From Deltaproteobacteria bacterium (GTDB taxonomy: Bacteria; Myxococcota_A; UBA9160): a stretch of 6,590 bases of DNA. This document shows positions 1 to 5,233 of this stretch, piece after piece (within the stretch, counting starts at the first letter, position 1; every line of letters begins with the position of its first letter). A model generated the notes under the pieces. The model had not been told where the DNA came from, ran no database searches, and saw only the letters and a list, made by a program, of their open reading frames with translations. The stretch is from the NCBI GenBank assembly GCA_003520425.1, contig DOUU01000453.1:4950-11539 (forward strand), written 5' to 3'. Both the position numbers and the translations under genes were made by a program.

Positions 1-181
1 CTACTCCCATCGCGTGATCCACCACGGCAGGGTGTGCTGCGAGGCGCGCCGCCCGCAGTGCGAGCGCTGTCCCCTTCGCGACCTTTGCCCCTGGCCGGAC
101 TCCCGGGCCGCGCGGGCCGGTCCCGTCCGCAAGGCGGCGCGCCGCGCAGCTCCCCGCCGGCGGAGCGGCCGGCGGCCGTGA
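1..181 (+). CDS. nth: Endonuclease III, C-terminal end (partial, 5' end outside window)
   Basis: DNA glycosylase/AP lyase that removes oxidised pyrimidines in base excision repair; only the last 59 complete codons (from base 2) are present. The fragment begins YSHRVIHHGR, matching the conserved helix of Nth (SHRLILHGR in E. coli), and then carries the complete [4Fe-4S] cluster motif C-X6-C-X2-C-X5-C (CEARRPQCERCPLRDLC). The helix-hairpin-helix and catalytic Lys/Asp lie upstream, outside the window. After the cluster there is a tail of about 30 residues rich in Arg and Ala, longer than in E. coli Nth. The TGA stop (179-181) overlaps the GTG start of the Nudix gene, implying translational coupling. 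MutY shares the cluster motif but normally has a further C-terminal domain, which is absent, so Nth is the better call. Confidence 0.9.
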   Translation, partial: YSHRVIHHGRVCCEARRPQCERCPLRDLCPWPDSRAARAGPVRKAARRAAPRRRSGRRP

Positions 182-696
182 CTCGCCGTCTGGTGCACCA
201 GGGCCGATCTGTTTCTGTGTATGTCGAGGAGGCCCAGCTGCCGAACGGGCGAAGGGTCGAGCTCGACATCCTGCGCCACCCGGGAGCGGCCGCCGTCGTC
301 CCCTTCCTCTCTCAAACGGACGTGCTGCTGATCCGGCAGTACCGGCACGCGGCGGGCCAGGCCATCCTCGAGGTGCCGGCGGGAAAGCTCGACGGAGAGG
401 ACCCGGCCGTGTGCGCAGCGCGGGAGCTCGAAGAGGAGGCGGGCCAGCGCGCAGGACGCCTCGAGAAGCTCGCGGTGATCTGGACCACGCCCGGCTTCAC
501 GGATGAGAAAATCCACCTCTTCGCCGCCTTCGACCTTTCCCCGGTGCCCCAGCGTCTCGAGAGCGACGAAGTGATCGAGCTGGTCCGCATGCCGTTTGCG
601 CGGGCCCTCGAGCTGGTCTGGAGCGGCGAGATCGCGGATGCCAAGAGCGCACTGGCGCTGCTCCACGCCGCCCATCGCCGCGGGGCGCTCGGCTAG
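178..696 (+). CDS. Nudix hydrolase, ADP-ribose pyrophosphatase-like (NudF type)
   Basis: 172-residue cytosolic Nudix hydrolase, probably cleaving ADP-ribose or related nucleoside diphosphate sugars into AMP plus a sugar phosphate in a Mg-dependent reaction. Family features in order: beta-strand region VLLIRQYRHAAGQAILEVPAG (about 49-69), the Nudix box from G69 to G89 with the metal-binding RELEEEAG, and TPGFTDEKIHLFAA (104-117), which is characteristic of the ADP-ribose pyrophosphatase branch. The Nudix box is one residue shorter than consensus in the first loop (GKLDGED in place of GKLDxGED). The reading frame is open further upstream, but that stretch is the endonuclease III tail in another frame. 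The GTG at 178 gives the GTGA overlap and a typical N-terminus (MTRRLVHQGRSVSVYVEEAQ). Size is slightly below the usual 180-210 residues. The exact substrate cannot be read from sequence. Confidence 0.88.
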   Translation: MTRRLVHQGRSVSVYVEEAQLPNGRRVELDILRHPGAAAVVPFLSQTDVLLIRQYRHAAGQAILEVPAGKLDGEDPAVCAARELEEEAGQRAGRLEKLAVIWTTPGFTDEKIHLFAAFDLSPVPQRLESDEVIELVRMPFARALELVWSGEIADAKSALALLHAAHRRGALG

Positions 697-698
697 TC

Positions 699-1616
699 GT
701 GGACCTGGCCATCGCACTTGCGTGGCACGTCCTTCCCTTCGAGGATCTGCTCTCGCTCGTCCGGCGCGCCGAGGAGCAGGGCTTCCCTGCCGTCTTCGTG
801 GACGGGGACGTAAGTCTGCTCCCGAGCCGCGGTGACGCCGACGTGCTCGACGGATGGACACTCACGACGACGCTCCTAAGCCGCACGCGCCGCATCCAGG
901 TGGGTTCGATCCGCCTCGTTCACCACTGGAATGCCGCGAAGCTTGCCCAAGCGGTGGCGACGCTCGATCGCGTGGCGCCAGGCCGCCTGCGCTTTCTCGT
1001 GTCGATCGGAGGCCAGCCGCAGGACGCGCGCTTCGGGCTGCCTCTCCCGCCGCCCGCCGCGCGCATCGCGTGGCTCGATGAAACCCTCTCCGCCGTGCGC
1101 GCGCTTTGGCGGGGAGAGGAGGTCAGCGTGCGGGGACGCTTCGTCACGCTCGATCGGGCGCGCGTTCGCCCGTGCCCGCGCGGTCTTCGGGTCGAGGTGG
1201 CCGGCCGCGGCCCCCGTCTGCTCGAGCTCGTGGCCGCCCACGCCGACGTGTGGGACATGAATCTCCCTCCGCTTCCGCACGCCGTGGCCAAGGCCAGCGG
1301 CGACCTCGACGCGCTGTGTCAGGCCCGAGGACGGGACCCCGCGAAAATCCGGCGTTCTATGTGGGTTTTCACCCGACCCGGCGAGGATCCGGGCGATCCC
1401 CGGCTGCACGCCGAGTTCCGCCGCCTGAACCCCTGGTTCTCGGCCGTGGCCGACGAGGAGCTGCCGGCTGCCCTCGTGGCGGGGCCGCCCGCGGCCTGCC
1501 GGGAGCGCTTCGCCCAGCTCGCCCGGGAGCTCGGTCTTGCGCATCCCGTCGCTGATCTCTCGGGCCTCGATCGCGACGCGGCGCAGCGCGCCCTTGACGC
1601 GCTCGCTCCCCGCTAG
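699..1616 (+). CDS. Luciferase-like (LLM class) flavin- or F420-dependent oxidoreductase
   Basis: 305-residue protein of the bacterial luciferase-like monooxygenase superfamily, a TIM barrel using FMN or F420. Seen: an N-terminal strand followed by FEDLLSLVRRAEEQGFPAVFV (14-34), the T/L-rich helix and RRIQVGSIRLVHHWNAAKLAQAVATLDRVAPGRLRFLVSIGG (64-105), typical of the family segment where one barrel strand is followed by the HP/HW-type motif and the G-R-hydrophobic turn. A second helix (ARIAWLDETLSAVRALWRGE, 121-140) precedes GRFVTL (146-151). AGRGPRLLELVAAHADVWD (168-186) is the usual nucleotide/phosphate-binding region near the C-terminal barrel half. The GTG start lies 2 bp after the Nudix stop with no clear Shine-Dalgarno, so it is probably coupled. 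Substrate and cofactor choice (FMN or F420) cannot be decided here. Confidence 0.85.
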   Translation: MDLAIALAWHVLPFEDLLSLVRRAEEQGFPAVFVDGDVSLLPSRGDADVLDGWTLTTTLLSRTRRIQVGSIRLVHHWNAAKLAQAVATLDRVAPGRLRFLVSIGGQPQDARFGLPLPPPAARIAWLDETLSAVRALWRGEEVSVRGRFVTLDRARVRPCPRGLRVEVAGRGPRLLELVAAHADVWDMNLPPLPHAVAKASGDLDALCQARGRDPAKIRRSMWVFTRPGEDPGDPRLHAEFRRLNPWFSAVADEELPAALVAGPPAACRERFAQLARELGLAHPVADLSGLDRDAAQRALDALAPR

Positions 1617-1623
1617 GCGCCCG

Positions 1624-1639
1624 GCCCCGGCGCCGGGGC
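1624..1639. terminator. GC-rich perfect palindrome after the oxidoreductase gene
   Basis: A 16-bp perfect palindrome (GCCCCGGCGCCGGGGC) starts 7 bp after the TAG stop of the oxidoreductase gene. As RNA it can form a six-base-pair G/C stem with a four-base loop. There is no run of T on either side, so it is not a canonical intrinsic terminator. It could act as a weak or Rho-assisted end signal for the nth-Nudix-oxidoreductase unit, or stabilise the 3' end. Confidence 0.35.
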
Positions 1640-1656
1640 TGAAGATTCAAAGCTCG

Positions 1657-1685
1657 TTGACCGAACAGCCTTCAGTCCGTAGGCT
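1657..1685 (+). promoter_or_regulatory. Sigma70-type promoter upstream of the structured leader and rhomboid gene
   Basis: TTGACC at 1657-1662 (five of six matches to the -35 consensus) is followed, after exactly 17 bp, by TAGGCT at 1680-1685. The latter keeps the three most conserved -10 positions (T, A and final T). A start about 6-7 bases further on falls at 1691-1692, immediately before the first arm of the hairpin array. The coincidence of ideal spacing and position in an otherwise GC-rich gap is the main support. Confidence 0.55.
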
Positions 1686-1690
1686 TGTTT

Positions 1691-1845
1691 GGTCCCACGG
1701 GAGTCGCGCCCAACCCGTGGGCGTGGGAATCCACGCACAGGAGGGTCGCCTTTCGGCCCCCCCGGACGATGAGCCTGGCAGAGCTAGGCTCGCTCGCGCA
1801 CTTTGCGCGGGCGCCTCGCGAGAGCGAGGGGAGGCAAGGGCGTAA
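1691..1845 (+). ncRNA. Candidate structured 5' leader or small RNA: six consecutive hairpins
   Basis: Non-coding stretch between a predicted transcription start and the rhomboid start codon. Six local hairpins follow one another. H1: CCCACGGG (1694-1701) with CCCGTGGG (1714-1721). H2: GCGTGG (1721-1726) with CCACGC (1731-1736), loop GAAT. H3: GGGTCG (1743-1748) with CGGCCC (1754-1759), one G-U pair. H4: 9 bp, 1771-1779 with 1783-1791, loop AGA. H5: CGCGCA (1795-1800) with TGCGCG (1804-1809), loop CTT. H6: CCTCGC (1814-1819) with GCGAGG (1824-1829), closed by a GAGA (GNRA) tetraloop. I do not recognise a known riboswitch, 6S, SRP or tmRNA signature. CACGCACAGG at 1732-1741 recalls the first bases of the c-di-GMP-I aptamer, but the rest of that aptamer is missing. 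It may be a leader of the rhomboid mRNA or an independent RNA. Confidence 0.4.
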
Positions 1846-1848
1846 TTG
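1830..1848 (+). promoter_or_regulatory. Shine-Dalgarno region and TTG start of the rhomboid gene, possibly masked by RNA pairing
   Basis: GGAGG (1830-1834) lies 11 bases before the TTG at 1846-1848, and a second purine patch AAGGG (1836-1840) lies 5 bases before it. GAGGC (1831-1835) is complementary to GCCTC (1813-1817), which is the 5' arm region of hairpin H6. H6 and this SD-covering pairing are mutually exclusive, as in a translational on/off switch. The pairing is seen directly; the regulation is inference. Confidence 0.4.
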
Positions 1849-2640
1849 TACGGTCGCGGATACCAGACGAGTGGCGGGATGGGCTTTGGCCCGGCGGTCA
1901 CGCCGCCCGTCGTCAAGCAACTTCTGATCGCGAATGTCGGCGTCTTCGCCGCCCAGGTTCTGATCACGGGCGGATGGCGCGCGCCGGGGTTCGAGAGCCT
2001 GTTCGCCCTCACCCCGATCGATTTCTGGTCGGGTCGCCTCTGGCAGCCCTTCACCTACATGTTCCTCCACGGCAGCCTCGTTCATCTCGCCATGAACATG
2101 TTCGTGTTCTGGATGTTCGGGTCGCCGCTGGCCCTCGTCTGGGGTCCGAAGCGCTTTTTGCGCTTCTACCTCTTCTGCGGCGTCTTCGCCGGATTCATGA
2201 TTGCGACACTTCCCTACGTGACGGGCTTTCTCGGGCTGGATTTCACAAGCCTCTCTCCGCTCATCCCCACCGTCGGCGCCTCCGGAGCCATCTATGGCCT
2301 GATCCTCGCCTATTCGCTCACGTGGCCGAATCGCACCGTCATGCTGATCTTCCCTCCCGTGGCTTTTCGCGCCATCTGGCTCATCCCGGTGCTATTCCTG
2401 CTGGAAGCGATGTTCGGACCCGCGAACGTGAGCCACGTGGGACATCTCGGCGGCGCCGCCGGTGCCTGGCTCTACCTGCGGCGGCAAGGGGGCGGGGGGA
2501 CGCTCGGCCTGCCCTCGCTCAAGCAGCTTCGCTACCGCTGGCGCCGCTACCGCATGCGCAGCCAACTGCGCGCGGTGCGGCGCGAGGACGAGCTCTTTCG
2601 GGAACGGTCGCGCGAGCCTCGCGACCGGACGCTCCACTAG
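1846..2640 (+). CDS. Rhomboid family intramembrane serine protease
   Basis: 264-residue polytopic inner-membrane protease that cleaves transmembrane segments of substrate proteins with a Ser-His dyad. Seen: a Gly-rich N-terminus and first membrane helix (about 22-40), the loop-1/helix-2 signature WQPFTYMFLHGSLVHLAMNM (66-85) with the H80-X3-N84 oxyanion residues, then further helices at about 106-124, 136-158 and 165-190. The catalytic nucleophile is S146 in GASGAIYG, and the catalytic His is H200 in SHVGHLGG. A strongly basic tail (about 226-264, many Arg) should face the cytoplasm. The TTG start is chosen because the preceding MYGRGYQTSGGMGFGPAVTP resembles the Gly/aromatic-rich N-termini of this subfamily and has a purine-rich site upstream; ATG at 1879 would remove it. 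The next gene starts 9 bp after the stop, so the two are probably cotranscribed. The substrate is unknown. Confidence 0.9.
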   Translation: MYGRGYQTSGGMGFGPAVTPPVVKQLLIANVGVFAAQVLITGGWRAPGFESLFALTPIDFWSGRLWQPFTYMFLHGSLVHLAMNMFVFWMFGSPLALVWGPKRFLRFYLFCGVFAGFMIATLPYVTGFLGLDFTSLSPLIPTVGASGAIYGLILAYSLTWPNRTVMLIFPPVAFRAIWLIPVLFLLEAMFGPANVSHVGHLGGAAGAWLYLRRQGGGGTLGLPSLKQLRYRWRRYRMRSQLRAVRREDELFRERSREPRDRTLH

Positions 2641-2649
2641 GTGTCGCCC

Positions 2650-3552
2650 ATGAAGCGAAAGCGCGAGGAGCCGGGAGATTATCTGTGCAGCGGAGAGCCG
2701 GGACACGGGCACGGCCTCGGTGCCTTCATTCGGAGCCTGCTGGCGGGCATCCCTTGGAGCGAACGCGCCGAACGAGTGGATACCCATTCCTACAAGGCGC
2801 CGCGGGGGGGTGTGGTTCGCGTCCACAACGCGAACGGCAAGACCCTGGTCGTGGGTGAGGATCGTGACGACGTGCTCGTCCGATCTTGCAAGCGCGCCCG
2901 GGCCGAGTCTTCGCACGCGGCCGCGGAGCTCCTGGATGCGATCCGCATCGTCGATACGGAGAGCGCCGGCGCCCTCGAGCTTGAGGTCGAGACCCCGCGA
3001 AAGTGGAACCGTCACGGCAGTGCGAATCTCGAGGTGAGACTCCCGCGCAGCCTGCGCGTGGAGGTCGTGGCGTCGAACGGCAAGGTCTCGATCGACGGCA
3101 TCCGCGCGGCGGTGCGAGCCCGTTCGAGCAACGGCTCCGTGAGCGTGGTGCACGTGCTCGGCGACATTGAGGTCCATACCTCGAACGCAAAGGTCGAGTG
3201 CTGCGACACCTGCGGTCGCCTCATCGCCCGCTCCAGCAACGGCAAGATCGAGCTCGAGGAGCACCGGGGCTCCATCGACGCCTCGACGTCCAATGGCTTG
3301 ATTCAGGCTCGTGTCGACGAAGTGGGGCCTGAAGGCATCCTGCTCGCGACGAGCAACGGGCGCATCGTCCTCCAGCTGCCCGACAAGACAGATGCCGACG
3401 TCGATCTCCACGTCGACAACGGCGTGATCCGCAACGACCGGAACCTGGCGAGGGCGACGCGCGAAACAAACGGGCGCGTGCGCGGCACCTTGGGACGTGG
3501 CGGGATTCCCATCAAGCTCCGGACCTCCAACGGGTCGATCTGCCTGCGTTAG
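2650..3552 (+). CDS. DUF4097-type beta-solenoid repeat protein
   Basis: 300-residue protein resembling the DUF4097 (putative adhesin-like) family, built from short beta-rungs that turn at S/T-N-G. After a charged N-terminus (KRKREEPGDYLCSGEPGHGHG) and a short hydrophobic patch (about 24-36), the chain carries NG turns at N62, N143, N161, N179 (SNA), N197, N215, N236, N257, N274 and N294, each followed by alternating hydrophobic residues such as KVSIDGI, SVSVVHV, KIELEEH and RIVLQLP. No convincing signal peptide or membrane anchor is visible, so it may be cytoplasmic, unlike the image the word adhesin suggests. A Cys cluster (CCDTC, 184-188) sits in one rung. ATG at 2650 is preferred because AGGTG lies 6 bases upstream; a GTG at 2641, directly after the rhomboid stop, is the alternative and adds three residues. 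The biochemical role of the family is not established. Confidence 0.72.
   Translation: MKRKREEPGDYLCSGEPGHGHGLGAFIRSLLAGIPWSERAERVDTHSYKAPRGGVVRVHNANGKTLVVGEDRDDVLVRSCKRARAESSHAAAELLDAIRIVDTESAGALELEVETPRKWNRHGSANLEVRLPRSLRVEVVASNGKVSIDGIRAAVRARSSNGSVSVVHVLGDIEVHTSNAKVECCDTCGRLIARSSNGKIELEEHRGSIDASTSNGLIQARVDEVGPEGILLATSNGRIVLQLPDKTDADVDLHVDNGVIRNDRNLARATRETNGRVRGTLGRGGIPIKLRTSNGSICLR
3073..3342 (+). repeat. Five in-frame 54-bp (18-residue) repeat units within the DUF4097-type gene
   Basis: The Asn codons of the S-N-G/A turns lie at 3076, 3130, 3184, 3238 and 3292, exactly 54 bp apart. The DNA itself is diverged between units, so this is a protein-level repeat (one solenoid rung per unit) and not a recent DNA duplication. 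Beyond 3342 the spacing loosens to 21, 21, 17 and 20 residues. Confidence 0.75.
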
Positions 3553-3644
3553 GGCTCGTCGGCCGCGCGGTGCGCTTTCGCTCTTGGAGCCTCGACAGCG
3601 CGGGCCGCAAGCCCCTGGGACTGCCCGGCGCTAGCCCAAGCTAG
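3553..3644. other. Convergent intergenic region with weak hairpins
   Basis: The plus-strand DUF4097-type gene and the minus-strand Spy-like gene converge here. Visible elements are the palindrome CCGCGCGG (3563-3570), GGGC/GCCC around 3602-3614, and a small hairpin CTAGC-CCAA-GCTAG (3631-3644) overlapping the stop of the Spy-like gene. None has a T-run on either strand, so I cannot point to a canonical bidirectional terminator. Confidence 0.25.
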
Positions 3645-4117
3645 TTCTCCTCCTCGAGGAGGGCTCGCATCTGCGCTTCCAGGTCCTTCATGCGCGCCCT
3701 TCGAGCCGCGGCCTTTGCAAGCTGATCCGGGGTCAGGACCGCCCGTACCTGGAGCATCGCGTCAAGCCCACGCTCTGCGAGCTGCTGGCGGATCTGCAGC
3801 GCGCGGTCGAGCAGCGGCTTCACGTCCGCAGCGCTCACATTGCCGGGGCTCAGCAGCGCCGTCGTGAGCGCATCCTGCGCGGCGTGCAGCTGACCGGAGA
3901 GGTCACGCAGAGCCGCGTGGTTCGCTTCGAGGATCTTGTGCACCTGGGCCTGCTGGTCGGGCGTGAGCTTTACACCCTGCAGAATCCGCATCGGGTCCTC
4001 GCCGTGCTGGAAAGGGGGCGGGCCGCCCCCCGGACGGAACATGCCCGGTCCCTCGGCGAGGGCGGGTGACACAAATATGATGAGCACGACGAGGGCCGGC
4101 ACGAGAGACCGCAACAT
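3641..4117 (-). CDS. Exported Spy/CpxP-like LTxxQ protein (periplasmic heavy-metal/stress sensor family)
   Basis: 158-residue secreted helical protein. Residues 1-21 form a classical signal peptide (MLRSLVPALVVLIIFVSPALA) with an A-L-A cleavage site, followed by a Gly/Pro-rich linker (22-36). The mature part has the two signature motifs of the Spy/CpxP/ZraP group, LTPDQ at 51-55 and LTPDQ at 128-132, on long amphipathic helices, ending in the acidic LLEEEN. Family members act as periplasmic chaperones or as metal-binding sensors such as CnrX. Several His residues (38, 60, 67, 78) and Met22-43 region residues could bind metal, but no fixed ligand set can be assigned. It starts 15 bp after the anti-sigma stop with its own strong GGAGG site, so it is the last gene of the sigma-factor operon. 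Likely role: partner or target of the sigma/anti-sigma pair. Confidence 0.82.
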   Translation of the reverse strand: MLRSLVPALVVLIIFVSPALAEGPGMFRPGGGPPPFQHGEDPMRILQGVKLTPDQQAQVHKILEANHAALRDLSGQLHAAQDALTTALLSPGNVSAADVKPLLDRALQIRQQLAERGLDAMLQVRAVLTPDQLAKAAARRARMKDLEAQMRALLEEEN

Positions 4118-4121
4118 GGAA

Positions 4122-4127
4122 TCCTCC
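4122..4127 (-). promoter_or_regulatory. Shine-Dalgarno site of the Spy-like gene
   Basis: On the minus strand GGAGG (4127-4123) is spaced 5 bases from the ATG at 4117-4115. It is one of the two strongest ribosome sites in the window and suggests the last gene of the operon is translated independently and efficiently. Confidence 0.65.
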
Positions 4128-4132
4128 GGGTC

Positions 4133-4645
4133 CTACCAGCCCTGTGCCAGGGTGGTGACATCCTGTGGGTCACAGGGTTCCGCGTCCAGTTGATCGTCGA
4201 GCGTGCAAGGGCGCCCGCCCGTGATCGCAGCGCCGAGCGCCGCGAGCTGCTCCTCTCTCGAGTTTACCGTCGTGTCGGGCTCCTCTTCGACGGCAAGCAA
4301 GAGCGCCTGGGACGCGGTCTGGACGAAGCTCGCAAGCTCGCTCGGGCTCTCCGTTGGCTCGAGCGCGCGGGGGCGCACCCAAAGCAGTGCGGCCGCGCAC
4401 GCCGCAGCGGCGCCCAGAGCGACGACCCCGAGCAGGGGCCGGAGCGGGCGCGCGGGCGAGGCGCGGCGAACGAGCTCGCGCGGGGGATCGGCAAACAAGG
4501 CCTCGCGAATGCGCTCTACGTCTCGCTCGATCCTGCGCAGGCGCATTGCACATTCCCGGCAGCTCTCGACATGACGCTGCTCCGCAGCGCGCCCCTCTCC
4601 CACGAACAGCCGCTCGAGCGTTCCCTCGTCGGGGCACTCCCTCAT
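4133..4645 (-). CDS. Transmembrane zinc-finger anti-sigma factor
   Basis: 170-residue single-span inner-membrane protein predicted to hold the adjacent ECF sigma factor inactive. The N-terminal cytoplasmic part has the ZAS motif H25-X3-C29-X2-C32 (HVESCREC), with a further Cys at position 4, followed by a charged helix (33-50). One hydrophobic segment (about 69-90, LLGVVALGAAAACAAALLWV) crosses the membrane and leaves a mostly acidic periplasmic domain of about 80 residues. That domain contains only two Cys, C147 and C158, which could form a disulfide. The ATG overlaps the sigma stop (ATGA, 4645-4642), the usual arrangement for stoichiometric sigma/anti-sigma production. The periplasmic domain has no family I recognise. 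Identification rests on the ZAS motif, topology and gene order. Confidence 0.85.
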   Translation of the reverse strand: MRECPDEGTLERLFVGEGRAAEQRHVESCRECAMRLRRIERDVERIREALFADPPRELVRRASPARPLRPLLGVVALGAAAACAAALLWVRPRALEPTESPSELASFVQTASQALLLAVEEEPDTTVNSREEQLAALGAAITGGRPCTLDDQLDAEPCDPQDVTTLAQGW

Positions 4646-5229
4646 GCGCGACCTCCCAAGGTTCGTCTTAAGTGACCGATGGCCCGGTGCAGGTGACGCT
4701 TGACGCTGCCTGAACTCATGCCGAGCATCTGCGCCACTTCCTCTGTCGACCAGCCCTCCAGGTGCCGCAGGGCGAACACCTCGCGCTGTCGCGGCGAGAG
4801 CGCCCGATAGGCCACCCAGATCCGGGTGCGTTCCTCACCGCCCAGAAGCTCCTCTTCGGCGTCGCGATGGAGACCGGGGAGCTTCGATTCGTCGAGCTCC
4901 ACTGCGGGCTGCCACACCCGGCGCCACCATGCCGAGCGGCGGCGGTCCCGACACGCGTTGAGCGCCACCGTCGTGAGCCACGGCTCCCAGGCCTGGGCCT
5001 CGGTACCTTCTTCGAGCGCCCGGTGGAGCTTCAAGAACACCTCTTGCGCGACGTCCTCCGCCTCGCCGGGATCGGAGAGCAGCCACCGGCACAGCCGCCC
5101 GATGCGCACGGCGTGCGCGCGGTACAGCTCGTCGAAGCGCGACCGCGGCCCCGGCACCGACTTCAAGCCGCCGTCCCGGTCGACTTCCTTGGCCATGGCG
5201 CAGCTCGCAAGGCGCCTCGCGGGCGCCAT
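4642..5229 (-). CDS. ECF-type RNA polymerase sigma factor
   Basis: 195-residue sigma70-family factor with only regions 2 and 4, which is the extracytoplasmic-function type. Region 2 runs from about 32 to 98 and includes GEAEDVAQEVFLKL (55-68), the region 2.2 core-binding helix, and WLTTVALNACRDRRR (84-98) of 2.3-2.4. An acidic linker (about 110-133) leads to region 4 (about 140-191), with LSPRQREVFALRHLEGWSTEE and the helix-turn-helix ending GMSSGSVKRHLHRA that reads the -35 element. Start choice: ATG at 5229 is 4 bp after the upstream stop. ATG at 5196 (MAKEVDRDGG, 184 residues) is equally possible, and neither has a strong Shine-Dalgarno. A still longer frame back to 5313 overlaps the upstream gene and is unlikely. 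The ATGA overlap with the anti-sigma gene marks the cognate pair. Target promoters are unknown. Confidence 0.87.
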   Translation of the reverse strand: MAPARRLASCAMAKEVDRDGGLKSVPGPRSRFDELYRAHAVRIGRLCRWLLSDPGEAEDVAQEVFLKLHRALEEGTEAQAWEPWLTTVALNACRDRRRSAWWRRVWQPAVELDESKLPGLHRDAEEELLGGEERTRIWVAYRALSPRQREVFALRHLEGWSTEEVAQMLGMSSGSVKRHLHRAIGHLRRTLGGRA

Positions 5230-5233
5230 GGGC

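Noticed and set aside
1..861. A 286-codon minus-strand frame opposite endonuclease III and the Nudix gene
   Set aside because: Antisense to genes with an intact iron-sulfur motif and Nudix box; composition is typical of a shadow frame.
1732..1741. CACGCACAGG, resembling the start of the c-di-GMP-I (GEMM) riboswitch
   Set aside because: The following GCAAACC, the GAAA-capped stem, GGGACGCAAAGCC and the tetraloop receptor are absent, so a chance match is more likely.
1537..1845. Open plus-strand frame across the oxidoreductase end and the intergenic region as a small gene
   Set aside because: Low-complexity Arg/Ala/Pro translation without a ribosome site; the region is better explained by promoter and RNA structure.
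1803..2858. A 351-codon plus-strand frame overlapping the rhomboid gene
   Set aside because: Its translation is Arg/His/Pro-rich and lacks any motif; the overlapping frame has the complete rhomboid catalytic signature.
2392..3411. A 339-codon minus-strand open frame opposite the rhomboid 3' end and the DUF4097-type gene
   Set aside because: It mirrors the third-position GC bias of the real genes; the plus strand carries the rhomboid His motif and the periodic SNG rungs, while the antisense translation shows no family features.
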